Assembly: GCA_026413225.1 (NCBI GenBank)
Contig: CM048557.1
Location: forward strand, 40,293,371-40,357,370
DNA length: 64,000 nucleotides
Direction: 5' to 3'
DNA from: Otis tarda
Lineage: Eukaryota; Chordata; Aves; Otidiformes; Otididae
Shown here: positions 1 to 13,260 of the stretch, piece after piece
How positions within the stretch are numbered: position 1 is the stretch's first letter
Layout of the letters: each line of letters starts with the position of its first letter
The notes under the pieces: generated by a model
Databases searched by the model: none
The model's input: only the letters and a program-made list of their open reading frames with translations
What the model was told of the DNA's origin: nothing
Made by a program: the position numbers and the translations under genes

Positions 1-3000
1 TATATGCTTTCTCTTTCACAGTATGCGGTAGAGCATATGGTTTACTCTTAATGGAACACTAGCTTCTCATTAACATACCAGTAGCAATGTCAGAACTTAC
101 AAACTAGCATAACAGGGAAATGGAAAAACTTATAAATTAGACCCTTTCAGTATTATTGATTAGGAAATGACTGATGTTGCAAGGTACAATATTTAGCTAA
201 TACAGTGCCCTTTTCTGCATCTTTCCTCTCCAAAAAGAAAAAAAAAATCTTATTATAAATAGAAATATTGAGATGCATTTCTTTTTCTACTTTAAAATGA
301 TTGACATTCTTATAATTTTTAAAACCACGTTTCAGTATTTTTTTTCTCATGCTGTGTTTTACACAATCTTCTTTTTCTCTAGAACATATTAATACCGACA
401 ACATTATGGGGCAAATAAAAAGTGCTCACTTCTATAAATAGATTATCCCTTCAGCAGGTACAGTGAAACAAATAGGAATTGTAAAAGGAACCACATACCT
501 TCCTTGGCCATTCAGGATCTTGCAAAAGAAATGGATACACTAGGGACAAAACAGTGTATCAGACCTTGGTTGGAGTTGTTTGATGCTGTCTGCCATGTTA
601 AAGCCAGTTTCTCGAACCGCAGAAGTTAGAATTGGTTTATGCTCACTGAAGTATTTTATCTTTTTTACCTTGTGTCTCCCAGTTTAGAAGTGTCTGTATA
701 CAGACAGAGGCACATCATAACTGCATGCTGTAAGAAGCAATTATCTAAAAGTCTCTTGTTTTCTGCTTTTGCAAAGAAATTGACTGTGAATTCTGAGTGT
801 AAGTGAAGATGGCAAAAGCAGAATAAAAGCTGTATGTATGAGATTACTATATCCAGTTTAAAAATTCATAACAACTATTATTTACTTCTGAAAGTAAAAA
901 AACCCACAACTGTAATAATGAAAAAAAAAGTAATTATGCTGTGTTCCCTTCACTTCAGTACTGTCATCTTTACATCTCAATACAGCAGTGATACAGTCAG
1001 ATGACCTGGTTGTGCCTGGTTGTCTGCTATCCAAGTCACTGCAGATGTAAAACTTGAACTGTCTAAGACCAGGTCAGTCCAGAGCTTCATGGGAACTGAA
1101 ATCTGGAACTGAAATGCCAAACATATGATGCCACAAACTGCTGAATCTCTAGTCCCTTGGTAGGTTGCAAAACATACTAAGGAAAGAAAGTGCCGCATCT
1201 GAATGGAACCAGCATGACTGCAGTTCTTTCACTAACTGTGAAATTCTCATTTCAGAAGTAGTTGTAGGTGATCCAGTGAAATTATATTAAGTAACACTGG
1301 GAAGATCACCACAATCTTGTCCTTTATGTTATTTTACTTTGTAAAACATATCTATAGGTGTTTTTTAGAAGTTTAAGGTTGTTCAACTGTGCTCAGGGCA
1401 AGAGAAATTCTTGATTAAAAAAATCTATGTGTTATTAAATATAAAAATACAATTTCAGACTTGAACACTTAAGCTAATGCAAGAGCAAGTCTGCTCAGCT
1501 TAGTTTGCTGAGGATTCTCTTCTTATGAATTCTCAATTAGTTTTTTATTCCACTCTCTTCCATTGTTTTTCTTTTTTTTTTTTTTAATTCTGCAACATGT
1601 TCTTCTACTGTTTTCATCGCAGTTAGTGAGGTTTCTACAACTATCAGTTAAAGAGTCGTTATTAAGACCTAAGCCAAATGCATCTCTGCTCCTTAGGGTT
1701 TTTAGCAAATACAATGCTATCCAACGCAGGCTGAGGGTGGTGAGCTGGCAGTGCTTACAGCAAAGGCTCCAAAGTTAAAGACCAAGAACTGTTTACCCCC
1801 AGGTGTGTCTGTGTATGTTTGTCTGTGTGTGTGTAAATAAACACAGTAAGGCATACTTCATTTGCGGAATCCTATTCTTTCATTGAGAGGAAGTCATCAA
1901 CAAAAAAGTGTAATTATCAGACTAGCTTAGCTTCTCTTTTTTTCCAGCTGCATTGTGTATCCGCACCTGAGTGAACCCTTATCTCACCTCATCGAGGATA
2001 CCTAAGCTGAGTATCAGTTTAACTTCAATAACACAAACTGTTACTGCAATTAGTTCTATACTAATTCAGCAGTGATGTTTGTCCTGTGTATATTTTTACT
2101 AACTAGAGATAGTGCATCCATATCATTTGTAGAACATAAACAGGGTAGGGAGGAGGAAGCTTTGCAAACTCCTTTAACTTTGTGAAACACAAAGATAATT
2201 TCCTGAAGCACAAATTGCTTGTTAATTCTCTATTCTTTCACAATCAACCTCTGCTAAAGCAGCACTCATTTTACCACTCACCTTTGCACTTCAGTGTTAT
2301 AGGAAGTGTATTGCCATTGAACAGCAGCACTGCTAAGTCCTGCCACTTCAGTAAAAATAAGATGCAAAGGGTTGCTTACCGTTTTAATGTAAACTTGATC
2401 TGGTCACTCCCTCGTTGGACTACACTGCTTCTACAGGGAGAAATCAGTGTTTGTGAAGAAGTTGCACAGTTGTTGGCAATTACTTTACAATGCAGTAGAT
2501 GCATTGGTAGATGGTAGATGGTAATAAATGTCTCTGAATGAAGTTACTGATTCAAAGAGATAACTAAAATGCATATCTATCTGACTCCAGATCCTGCCAG
2601 CTTTATGTAGTCACTATGTTGCTAGTATCTTTGTTTTGTTTAGACAAAGAAACTCTATGTTGCATTAACAATAACATTTAAAACAATTGCTGAATTAAAC
2701 ATTTGGTCCAAACTGGAGAGTTACAACTTTCTTCTAATTCTGGTAAGGCTCATGTACCGTAACAATAGTTTATTTTTTCCAGCAAAAACATTATTTCATT
2801 GAATTTCTGTTGGTGTTAAGAATTTAAGACTGCTTAGGCATCATTCAGTTCTAGGTACCCTCTTCAAGAGAGAAAATTAATTAGAGAGCAAAGGAAGCCA
2901 GCATGCTTATCATTTGATCAGGTCATTGATATAAGTGCTTCACACTTTTTTAAAGCCAAAAGCTGTCTTGTACACCTGCTCAGAGGTCTCATCAATTTTA

Positions 3001-3880
3001 TTTGAGCAAAGCCAGTTCTTTTAAGCTTGTCCAGAGAAAAAGGTGGCAATTGTAATGGGGAGGGAAAAGGAGAGAAAGATGTGTTGCAAGCTCTTTATCT
3101 TGATCTGACTGTTTGCTTTTGCACTTATGTATGTAATGAAACAAAGAGGATTTAATCGTGGCAAACAGAAGCCTATTGGCACCCAGAGAGATCTCATTTT
3201 CTCTCTTACAAGTCTTTTTCGTTTCAGGTTGCAAGGTCTTCTTTTCAGCGTATCCACAAGGCTGAGTTTCTTACCTGGGGCTTAAACTTGTGAGGCGTGA
3301 AGCTCTTTTGTTTTGACAGGTGCTCTTTGCTACACATCAGCCTAGCATTGCTGGCACTAATAGACAGAACAAACTTCAGATATGCTAATGACTGTAGTTA
3401 CCAAAATTCTGTCTGTAATGGCTTTTATTATCTTACTTCCCTTTTAGTTCTTAGGATAAAGTGGCAAAAACAAATTGGGCCAACAGAAGAATGAGAAAGT
3501 TGGTTGCTTGTTACGCGTTGCACGGATTTCTCCAGTTTCGGTAAAACCTTTGCAGTAATTGGAATATCATAAACTAGTACGTAAGAATCAGATCATAACC
3601 TCTTGCATATTATAGCTGCATGAAAGGTGTTTAAAATGTAAAGAAAATGTACAGAGGAAACTTAAAATAGTCCTGTAGTTATATAGCTCTATATAACTCT
3701 TCCAGAAAAGGATATCCTTTTTTTTTTGTTAACCAGCTGCCCTGAGCCTAACATATTGTTTATGTGTTTTGATCCTTAACACTAATAGACTAGAAGGTCA
3801 TTATAATACCAATAATAAATAAGAACACATTTTTAAGACGAAAAAGAGGACCTTCAGGCCTTGAAGTTGTGAAGCAATAT

Positions 3881-3973
3881 CCTTGCCTTTCCTTTCCTTT
3901 CCTTTCCAGGCCTCACTCCTCTTGCCTTCCCTTGCCTTGCCTTGCCTTGCCTTCCCTTCCCTTCCTTTCCCAG
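3881..3973 (+). repeat. Pyrimidine-rich simple repeat (CCTTG/CCTTTC)n
   Basis: A run of degenerate five- and six-base units, CCTTTC then CCTTG then CCTTCC, almost purely C and T on the plus strand. Long pyrimidine-purine tracts of this kind are unstable in length. Confidence 0.85.
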
Positions 3974-4634
3974 GACCCTCTGTCACTTAGGTACCTCCTA
4001 GCTACATCACAGGTATGATTTTGATGACTAAATTCTAAATATCTATTTCTATTTTGTCAATTAAATAATGTGGAGGTGATGTTCATGTTGTTCTTTTGTG
4101 GTTCAGAAGGAACTTCAAGGGCTCCAACTGTGGTTAAAAAGCCTGAAGGAGCAAGGTGGACAAAAGGTAGGAAAAAAGAAAAGAGAGAACTCACCAATAC
4201 TCTGTAGTTAGAGAGTAGAAATTAAATGCTAGGTACAATGTAGTAAAATCACTACAAAACAATAATTCAATTACAATTGATTTCATTGTTCTAGTGATTT
4301 CAGTACAGTTTTAGAAGAACGATTTTCCCAGTGGCTTGACTTTTTTTTCTATAGTTGTCTTTATACTTTGAAAAAAAAAAGAAATTACAGTTGTGGAACC
4401 TGGTAAAAACAAGAATGCAAATCCTGCTGAGATTTGACCTGCAATTCCAGAGTCTAGATATTGGTGATCTGCTTTTTAGTATAGTCCTCAGCTTCATTCA
4501 GTGATCTGGGCAGGAAGGAGAGGGGAAAACCTTCCAACATTACCCTAGTTCTGTTATTTTCAAGTCACTCTATTTAAAGCCATAGGTTTTTGTAGCCTTG
4601 TATGGGCAGATAGCCTTGCAATCTAGATTAAAAT

Positions 4635-4639
4635 TTACA
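4635..4639. repeat. Target site duplication TTACA, left copy
   Basis: Directly abuts the TG end of the LTR and matches the right copy at 5839-5843 exactly. Confidence 0.8.
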
Positions 4640-5838
4640 TGAGAAGTGTTGTAGTTCAGCCCCGATCGAGACCAGACTACACAGTGTCTCTCTCACTCCC
4701 CCCACCCTCCAAGAGAATAGGGGGAGATGATATAAGGAAAATGGCTCGAGGTTTGAGACAAGGACGGGGAGAAATCCTTAAAGTTACCATTATGGGCAAA
4801 ATAGACTTGACTTGGGGAAAACTATTCATTTATTACTAAAACTAGAAGGAAAATGAGACAGAGAACAAGATAACTTCCCCCCACCCCTCCCTCTTCCCGG
4901 GCTTAACATTATCTCTACTACCTTACCCGCCCCCCACCCCCGCCCCGAGCGGCACAGGGGGGAAGAGGGAATGGGGTGGGGGTCAGTTAATCACACGTTG
5001 TTTCATGCCACTGCTTCATTGTCGGGGGAAGAACTCCTCACATTTCTCCTCTGCTCTGTTGTGGGGTCCCTCCCACACGCCACAGTCCTTCGTGAAACTG
5101 CTCCGGCGTGGGTCATCTCTTCCACGGGGTGCAGTCCCTTCAGAACAGCTGCTCCAGCGGGCCCTCCATGGGCCACAGCCTCCTTCAGGAATCTGCCTGC
5201 CCTGGTGTGGGGTCCTCCACAGGCTGCAGGTGGATCTCTGCTCCTCCGTGGACCTCCGTGGGCTGCAGGGGGACAACCTGTTCCACCATGTTTATCACCA
5301 CAGGCTGCAGGGGAATCTTGGTCAGGAGCTGTATTACTTTTCCCCCTCCTTCTGAACTGACCTTGGCGTCTGCAGCCGTTCCTCTCAGAAGAAAAATTCT
5401 TCGCAACAGGCAGGCAGACACCTCTCAGAATGTATTTACATACTTCTCATTCACATCTCATCTCTCCACTTCTTGCAGCCAGGCAGGGCCCAGTCGGGCC
5501 CAGACAGCCGCCTGGTGGGAGGCCAGAGGGTGAGGCCTGCAAGGCCCACAAGGCTCAGGCCTCCCCCTTTCTGCGCGCCCCCCCCCCCCCCCGCTCAGCA
5601 TCTTCACATCATCTCTTCTCTTTTTTTTTTCTATTTTCCCCTTCTTAAATACATTATCACAGAGGCATTATCAGGGAACATTCCGCTACCAATTGACTCA
5701 GTCTTGGCCAGCAGGGGGTCCGCCCTAGGCTCGGCCGAGTCCACTGAACAAAGGGGAGCAACTTCCAGCAGTTTTCCAGCAGTTTCCTACAGAAGCTGCC
5801 ACCTTAGGCCCCCACCTCCACTAAACAAAACCAGAACA
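4640..5838 (-). mobile_element. Solo LTR of an endogenous retrovirus (ERVL-like)
   Basis: Read on the minus strand, the element begins TGTTCTGGTTTTG at 5838 and ends in ...ACTTCTCA at 4640, the TG...CA ends of an LTR. It is flanked on both sides by the 5-bp direct repeat TTACA (4635-4639 and 5839-5843), which is a target duplication. Five bases is the usual size for the ERVL class. A TATA-like TATTTAAG lies at about 5644-5651 and an AATAAA at 4829-4834. There are no gag, pol or env frames, so this is a solo LTR left by recombination. The class is inferred from duplication length and general likeness to bird LTRs. The ORFs within it are not genes. Confidence 0.85.
4829..4834 (-). terminator. 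LTR poly(A) signal AATAAA
   Basis: A canonical hexamer inside the LTR on its own coding strand, about 190 bp before the LTR's 3' end. It sits about 815 bp past the TATA-like sequence, a long distance for an LTR. Confidence 0.5.
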
Positions 5839-5843
5839 TTACA
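5839..5843. repeat. Target site duplication TTACA, right copy
   Basis: Directly follows the CA end of the LTR and matches the left copy at 4635-4639 exactly. Confidence 0.8.
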
Positions 5844-8800
5844 TACGAAAGGAGGAGCACTGATACATACGACAACTTCCTAAAGTCAGTAGAGAGATAC
5901 TGAACTTTCTAGACTTGCTGGTAAATGTCTGGAGTGCAGTGAAATGTGCCTCAAATCTTGTCTGCATTAAGCCTGGAATCACCGAAGTGCCTCAATGGCT
6001 TTCAGCTCCAACTTGCTCTGCTGTTGGTGAACCTTTCCTGGTTGTTAGATTGGTCACTAAATCAGGTTTTGACAAGGACCACAAAGACTAAGAACTAATT
6101 GAGAAGTAGTCTGATATTCACCAGTAAATGTTTTGGTTGGTTGGCTGGCTGTTTTTTTTACAGCACTGAAGCTCTTGGATGCAAGTGCTGTCAGATTGGA
6201 TATCTGAGGGCATAGCTGCATTTCTTTGTAGGATCTGAGGATCAGAGTCAGCAGAGTTGCAGCTCTGTTCCACCACGTGGAAAGTTTCCCTCTAATCAAC
6301 TCTGAAACAGGAACATATGGACAGAAAAAGTATATCAGAGGGAAGTTAATACCTGAAGTTTGTGGAACAGAATTGTTCCACAGGTCTTATGCAAAACAGC
6401 TTCCTACTCCACACTTATTTTACTTCTTTCTACAATATTCAATCAAAAGTTCTTGGAGTTGATAGGGAAGATAACTAGGATGACATTCTACACTCTATAG
6501 TCTATCCTGTAGAAGAAATTACAGTGGCTACAGATATGATTTCTCCTGGATTAAAAAAAAAACCAATTTTCTCTATAAGCCTCATTCTTGTCCTTTGGTC
6601 CTGTTATTTTCCAGACTTGTCATTGAGAATCTACCGCCTTGTCATGGCAGTTCCTGCATACTACATCCTTTCTGGTCCATCTTAACTCATACTAACACAA
6701 TGCTTTCCTTGAAGGCTCTTCACAGCTGATTTGTCCTAGCTGTTTCAGCATTTTCAGTGTGCTGCAAAATATTTAATTTGATTTGTCTAGTTACAATTAC
6801 TTGCTGCTTTGAGAAAATGATGTATTCAGCCCATATTCTCCTCGGAAAAAAACACATTCAAGGTGTAAATCTATCGATGTATATTTTCCGAAGTGCAAAC
6901 ATTATAGTTATTCACATCAGATTGCAAAATACACCTTGATTTCAAGTCTAACCTATGTTTTCCTACTTTCATCCTTCAGCTTTTATTTCTAGGGATTGCT
7001 GGCGCAACACCTACAACTATAAGCTATAATTGCTCTAAGCAGTGGAGAGCCATCTTGATAGTGAAGTTTGCCTGCAGATCGTAGGAGCAGAAATGAGAAG
7101 CTTGCAACTGATGAGGTGTGCTGCTGAAGGAAGGCATCTTCTTTCCTGTCTTACTGCAGACAGATGAACTTTCAAAAATTTCACAAATAGGGATACAGAG
7201 AAGGCATTGCATTTAGGATATTTGTTCTTTTCTGAGAGATTTGTATTCTCATCTGTTTCATCAATTAAAAAACAATCCTAGCTTTAAAAAGTGAGGGCAA
7301 AACCAGGATTTTTTTTTTTGCTACCAGGAAATTTGATCACATCACTGATCCAGCTCTTGAAGGGTTAAATAGTAAACCAGAAAGCTCACTTTTCAGGGAG
7401 ATTCTAGGAGTTTAAGTGACAATGGAAGTTTGGACTTACTGCTGGGATAGGAAGTTGGACGGCAAGGTTCAGCTCTTATGAGGGAATCTAAGAGTAAGCC
7501 AAGAGGCCAGAAGGTTAAAGGGCAGTGCTCAGGCTTCCCATCGGTTCCAGAGACTCCAAACATGCAGGCATTCAGTGGCTGGATTCCCTCATGGCAATCG
7601 AATGAATGGCCAGTAGGGACACGTAACTAAAACTGATCCTGCTTTCATCTCAGTGTAACTTGTCACCCACCCTCATTCATTTAAATGGAGGTAATAATTG
7701 ACGAATAATTCTACTAAAAGTCATAGGCAAAGATAATTAAAGAAAAAAACATAGTTTCTCAAATGTCTTTAAGCCTAGTTCCCTATATTTTGAACTGCAA
7801 GCAGAAATGTAGAGAAAACCAGCACATGCTCAGAGAGCTCTGACTCTATTGTATCTTCTGCCATGCATGTGTGCAGTAAGGTATATTTTGCACGAAATAT
7901 GTCTTTTTAGAGGACATAGCTTACTAGGGCTTCTTAGAAGCTGTATCTTAGAGGGCTTACTGAAACTTGGAGCATAAGCTTTAGTAAGTTAGAGCAGTAA
8001 GAGTGGAAACTAGGAAAGATGAGGAGAGCTGTTGCCGCAATCATTTCACAGTAGAAAAATTGATTAATACTATAACATTTATTAATGACCCCAAGCATCT
8101 ACGCAATATGTATGGTCCTGCATGCTGCTTTTGGTTAGGATGAGAAATGTATTCTGAGTTCTGGTTTGTTACAAACACTATGCACAATTTTTAATTTCCC
8201 TTTCCATTGTAGATAACAAAAAGGAGCATCTTTGTTCACAATTCCTTATGTTTTTCCACTTGTTGATTTTTTCCCCAATTCTTTTCTTTTTGACAGCATT
8301 ATACTACTTTTGCTTCATTTAGGCTGTTTCTATGATGAATAAAATATCACTGTATCGCAAGCTTCCTTCCTGGTCTCTTGATGATCTCTATGCTAATTTG
8401 CTTTCAGTCCCTGGTGTTTGTTTTCAATCACTGTGCCCATATATTCTGCCCTCTGACTGGTTTTGCACTTTTTGAGCAATGGTTTCTATAATTTCTGTTT
8501 TGTCTTTTAGTAGAGGAATGACAGCTTCATATCTAGAATGTACATAGGCAGTAGCATGCTTCAATAAAATTGTATGCAATCTTTCTTACAACAGCATTTT
8601 TATCTCAGTTTTTAGTGCAGACTAATTAAATATCCCCTGATATTTTCACATCCTGGCTTGTTTATAATAATACATGTATGTGTACACCTGTCCTAACCAC
8701 ACCAGGAAGTAAAAAAATTGAGATCTGTTTTTCTTTTCTTTATTCATCTCTTTAAAAGTTTACCATGAATCCAAAGAACAAATAAAAAATCTTAATTAGA

Positions 8801-11800
8801 TGTTTTAACCATGCCTATAGAGGTTTCTATGCCAGAATTTGACTGTCTTGCAAACAGCTTACGGCAATGCTTGCAAAAACCTATTTTTGGCTGTTTCTGG
8901 TTGCATTTGCAGAAGACAAAAGATTTATTCATAATCTCGTATGCTGTGGCATATGAGAAATGCAAGTTTGCCAACAGATACTGGTAACAAGGAATTTTTT
9001 TTTGTTCAATTGTTTTCTTGGCACACATTAAAAAAAGAAAAAAGCGGTAAACACCGGATCTATATAATGAATCTTTTAAACCAAAATACATGAAATTTAG
9101 CTCCCTGGGTGCTGAGGCAATATATATGAGACTATTTACTGTGATTCACAAAGAGCCATCTTGCTGTTTAAGTACACTTTCAGCTACAGCAGCTGTTTTG
9201 ATTCATAATCTGTGCTATAGTAAGGTTTATTTTAAAATACCAGGCAGGGGACAGGGCATTCAAACATCAATTACTTAACTGAGAGGATTCAAAACCTGAA
9301 GTGCTTGAAACTGAAATGAAACACATGGCAAATATTTTGCTTTCTGTCACACAAGGGATCCGATCCTGCAAGCTGTGTAAGTCCAAAGCTCCAGTTCCTC
9401 TGCAGTCAACAGGTGAAATTCTGACATTATTGTCGTCAACCGAAATCTTTCCTTCACCTTCCACAGGACTGATTTCACCACAAGTATGATCTCTGATCAG
9501 GGTAGGGTACGGTCTCACAGTCTTTAAGTACTTTCCCTACAGGCTTGTAAATATAAAATTGCTTAATGCTGTTCTTTGGAGGTACTGCAATAATGACAAA
9601 GAATGTCATACCTTTAGTCTCCTGGAAGGAGTGTTTGAACATTTGCATTTGGCTTTGGAACTGTAGTTGAAGCTAGTCCACTGCACATCAGCGCTTCTCT
9701 GAGAATTTGCACTCAGTTCTTCATGCAACTCAGTTGCAGCCTATATATAGCACCGCAAGATTAAAACAAACAAACAAACAAACAAAATATATATGTATGG
9801 ACATATATATCCCTATATCCCCTCAGTCCCTTTTCTAAATCAATATACTTATCCAGGAGGAAAATACCAACCAGTAGCCATGAGTCTCCTCCTGTACTTG
9901 GGAAGTCAGCACAAGTCCTGATCTGCCAGCCTGAGCAAACAAGTCACCAGCCATGCAGCGTGCAGGATCCTTTTGCCTTGGATCACTCATGTGCGAGGAT
10001 TGCCTGGATAAGCAATTCGCAGGATGGGGCTCAGACAACACCTGGAATTATCAAAGCGTTTAGACATACAGATGGTCGAGAGGAACTTGTATGTGGCACT
10101 CAAATTATTTTGTTAATGGTGCCATCTCCTGGTAGCAATTTGCTAAGCTAATCTTTGTCCCCACAAACTTGTTATATATCCTTTCTATTTTAATACCATA
10201 GTACCGAAGAGAGGTAAACAAAATAATTTGGATTGCTTTGTCTATGAATTCTGGTTTTATTATTTAATAAAGCATATTCAAATAGGAAACAAGCTCTTAT
10301 TACAGTGGTGCATTTTCAAACATAACTTGCAGGATACAGACCCAGTGCTTAAAAAAAAAAAAAAAAAAGTATTTTTTCCCACTCAATTTGCTTTCTCTTA
10401 TTTATTTCGTAATTATCACACAATATAAAGCCAAGTGAATGTAAATGATACTCACAGAAGGCAATAGGTCTGCATGCCAGTGCAGACCCTAAACCAGCAC
10501 CTTTTGGGGAAGAAATAGTGAAGTTCAGAGTGGGTTCAAGAATGTTTGACAAATGAACAAAGGAACTGTACACTGGAAGAGACTGATGGTATGCTTAAGT
10601 GAGTAAGAAATATGTCTTCAAATTTTGAATGGGACTAGTAACATCTGAATGCCATGTTCAGAGCCTTGCAGGGACTCACTTTTCAGGACGACTACAAAAT
10701 AAAGTGGTGTTGAATTTGGAAATACTAAGACATCACAGTGGAACAAGTAAAATATCCAAGTAATAGATCTAATTACCTGGTGTCACACTGAGGAAAAAAT
10801 GCTTTCCTGAACTTACCTAATAATTTATTTCACTGATACAAAAGGATTGTATTGTGGCAAAGATATTGCAAACTCATTTTCTGGAGCTCTAGTTCTGTTT
10901 CTGTTATGGTTCTGCCACAGACTTTGTTGCTACTGTGAAAAAAAACCTGCTTAACTGAAGTACATCTCAATGTTTTTTGTCAACAGAGATTTTGTAACAA
11001 GAATGATGGTAGTTTGTCTTTCACAAGACTCCTGTAAAGATCAATAAAATAAAGTTTGCCAAGTGCTTGTATACTAGAAAGTTCAGAGCCACACGGTAGC
11101 TAATTTAACTTATAATACAATTCCTGTTAATAGGTAAACTTCTCAGTGAAGTTTACGCTGAATTTGGCTTTTACTGTCCATAGATTTGATACATACATTT
11201 CTGTAAGATAAGAGGGCAACTACCTTTGCAGAAACATACATAGTCTCCTGAATGTATGAATAAGCTTCCCTTACAAGCAGGAACAGACATATCTCTGTGT
11301 AAGGACTTTACTGCTGCAGATTCCGTTTTGATGCAATATTTGCTTTTCTTCACATTGCTATGCTTGGAAACCAGCACCCAACTTACTCTACTCTGCACTT
11401 GAAAATATTATCATACTCCAAAGTTTAATCAGCCAACACCTCTATCTTTTCCCAACTGTGCCTCTTTGATCAGACGAAAGCAGTCTTGTATTTTCGTTTG
11501 CCACCTATTTGCCCATATTTTTCCATGCTCATCTTGTTGCCATGTAGCATCTTCTCAGTCTTCCTGGCTAAAGAGAAGAAGGAGATGCAAAGGTAATCCA
11601 GTACCAAACCGGACAGTTTGGAACCACAGTTGGTTTGCCTCAAGGTAAAGACCCTCTAGCAGAAAGGCTTTGTTGGAAATAGATCTTATTTAACAATACA
11701 CAAAGGAGCCCAACCATGGCCAGTTTTGGGGGAGCTCACACAAGAATCGCCCAGGAAGATATTGTAGGCGAAGAGACCATTTCTATTCACATGTGATGCC

Positions 11801-12720
11801 TGATGTGCAGACAGGCTGAAATGGTAGCAAGGGAAATGGGGAAAACGTTACCGTAAGTCATGTGTGGATGACAAAACAACAATTTGCGAGGGAATGGAGG
11901 ATTGAACTCCACATCCACTGGGAAAGGTCAAATTATGTAGATGGTATAATATTTACTTGGGGAGCTCTAATGGTGGGCAGATGTGAGCTACACATGAAAT
12001 TGCTCAGTAGAGTTGAGTATCTAGTTGTTTGTGCAAAATGCTTAGCAAAGACAAACTTTTAAAACACAGAATTAGGAGGCAATTACAATAAAAATGTGAG
12101 CAAAAAAGCAGACTGTGAAAGTTTTCAATATATACTAGAGGCCAGATACTGAACAGTTTGAAAGCAAAAAAAAAAGTGGTGGGACCGAACAGGAGGAATA
12201 TGAAGAAGTATAAAATAAGCAGGAAAAAGAAGTTTAAGAGCACCATTCCACTCACACCCAGTTTTAGGTGGTTTTTATATCTTACCTTTCCTTTTGCTTT
12301 CCTGAATGTCTCTCATTACAATTTAGCTGTGGTTTTTAACTTCTTTTTCCACTGTGCTGCTGTATTTCAGAGAAAAATCACTTAGATCTGCAGCTAAAAA
12401 TATTGCATTTGGCTTCTGTGGATGTAAAGAAACCAGATTAATTTTTAGCCTTATGAGTACATTTTTTTTCTTTGACTAACTGTACTAAAGAACTTTCAGG
12501 ATCTTATTTATATCCAAATAGTTTAAAGATTTTTTTTTAATGCAAGCTAACCTTTTTACTTCATAGAGTCTCTTTGCACAGTACGTTATTAACAACTAAA
12601 GGGCTAATCATTTCAGTGAATGTGTTTGAGTTACATATCTTACTATTGTCTTATTAACTAATGCTTTTGAATGGAAAGTGGGGCATTCTGCACTCTTTCT
12701 ACGCAGCATTATTTTAAAAC
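5844..12720. other. Intergenic DNA, no gene seen
   Basis: AT-rich unique sequence with scattered short frames that have no domain-like content. It contains the (AAAC)n repeat at 9763-9787 and an 18-base A run at 10351-10368. I see no tRNA, no transposon with recognisable ends and no convincing exon series. Confidence 0.55.
9763..9787 (+). repeat. (AAAC)n microsatellite
   Basis: About six units of AAAC, followed directly by a TATA-rich stretch (to about 9810). Confidence 0.85.
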
Positions 12721-13029
12721 TCGGCTGAAACTGGCTGGACTGCACCATGAACTCGCCCGACTGGAAGCTGCCGATTCCGAGCTGTGAGTATTTGCTTCTA
12801 TGTTTAAAAAGAAGTTATTGCTATGTTACGGAAATTGAAGGCAGAATGGAACTTCATTGTTCTAAAACATAATTAGCAGCAGCAGTGGAAACGCTGGAAC
12901 ATTCTGACAGCAGACAGGAGGACACTCAGCACCTATCTTGTCTCGAATTATTGTATTTTCACATTAAAAGTGTCTTAGGAGAGTGGCGTATTGCATCCTT
13001 CGGGTATGCCTAAGGCTTCGTAAAATCGG

Positions 13030-13260
13030 GGAGAGCACTGATGCTCGGGCAAAGCCTGAGGCCTCGCCAGGCGGCCCGGGGGCGGCGGCGGCGCAGGCAC
13101 GGCCGGTAGGTGGCAAGGCGCGCAAATGGACGGGGCCGCCGCAGCCACCGGGGGGCGGCGAGCGGCGGGGGAGCGGCCGGGCCCGGCGGGGCGGGAGCGA
13201 CGAGCGGCAGCTCCCTCGGGAGAGCCGTTCTGCGGAGCTTCGGCGCTTCCCGTTTTCCCT
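13030..13260. promoter_or_regulatory. Isolated CpG-rich island in intergenic DNA
   Basis: A sharp GC- and CpG-rich patch in AT-rich surroundings; a hand count gives about 34 CpG in 240 bp. In vertebrates such patches usually mark promoters. About 250-280 bp upstream, near 12747-12783, is a short ATG-containing stretch with a strong gtgagt donor. Both strands are open through the patch only because GC-rich DNA has few stops; those frames (98 and 102 codons) have no known motif and I do not call them genes. Direction and target gene are unknown. Confidence 0.5.

Larger units (their letters stand above)
1..4639. other. Intergenic DNA, no gene seen
   Basis: AT-rich sequence far beyond the 3' end of PRKD1. 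All open frames here are short, lack recognisable motifs and fit chance. It includes a TG-rich stretch near 1805-1832, several T or A runs and the pyrimidine-rich repeat at 3881-3973. I see no exon, RNA gene or clear transposon before the LTR at 4640. Confidence 0.6.

Noticed and set aside
2182-2517. 111-codon plus-strand frame
   Set aside because: No motif, AT-rich composition like its flanks, no splice or promoter context.
5016-5533. Several overlapping open frames of 80-140 codons on both strands
   Set aside because: They lie entirely inside the solo LTR. GC-rich LTR sequence keeps all frames open by chance, and no protein motif is present.
11500-11650. Plus-strand acceptor and donor pairs (tctcag ... 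AAAG|gtaatc; CTCAAG|gtaaag)
   Set aside because: Lies upstream of the CpG patch with no partner exons. It shows how often splice-like pairs occur by chance here, and is a caution for the candidate transcript.
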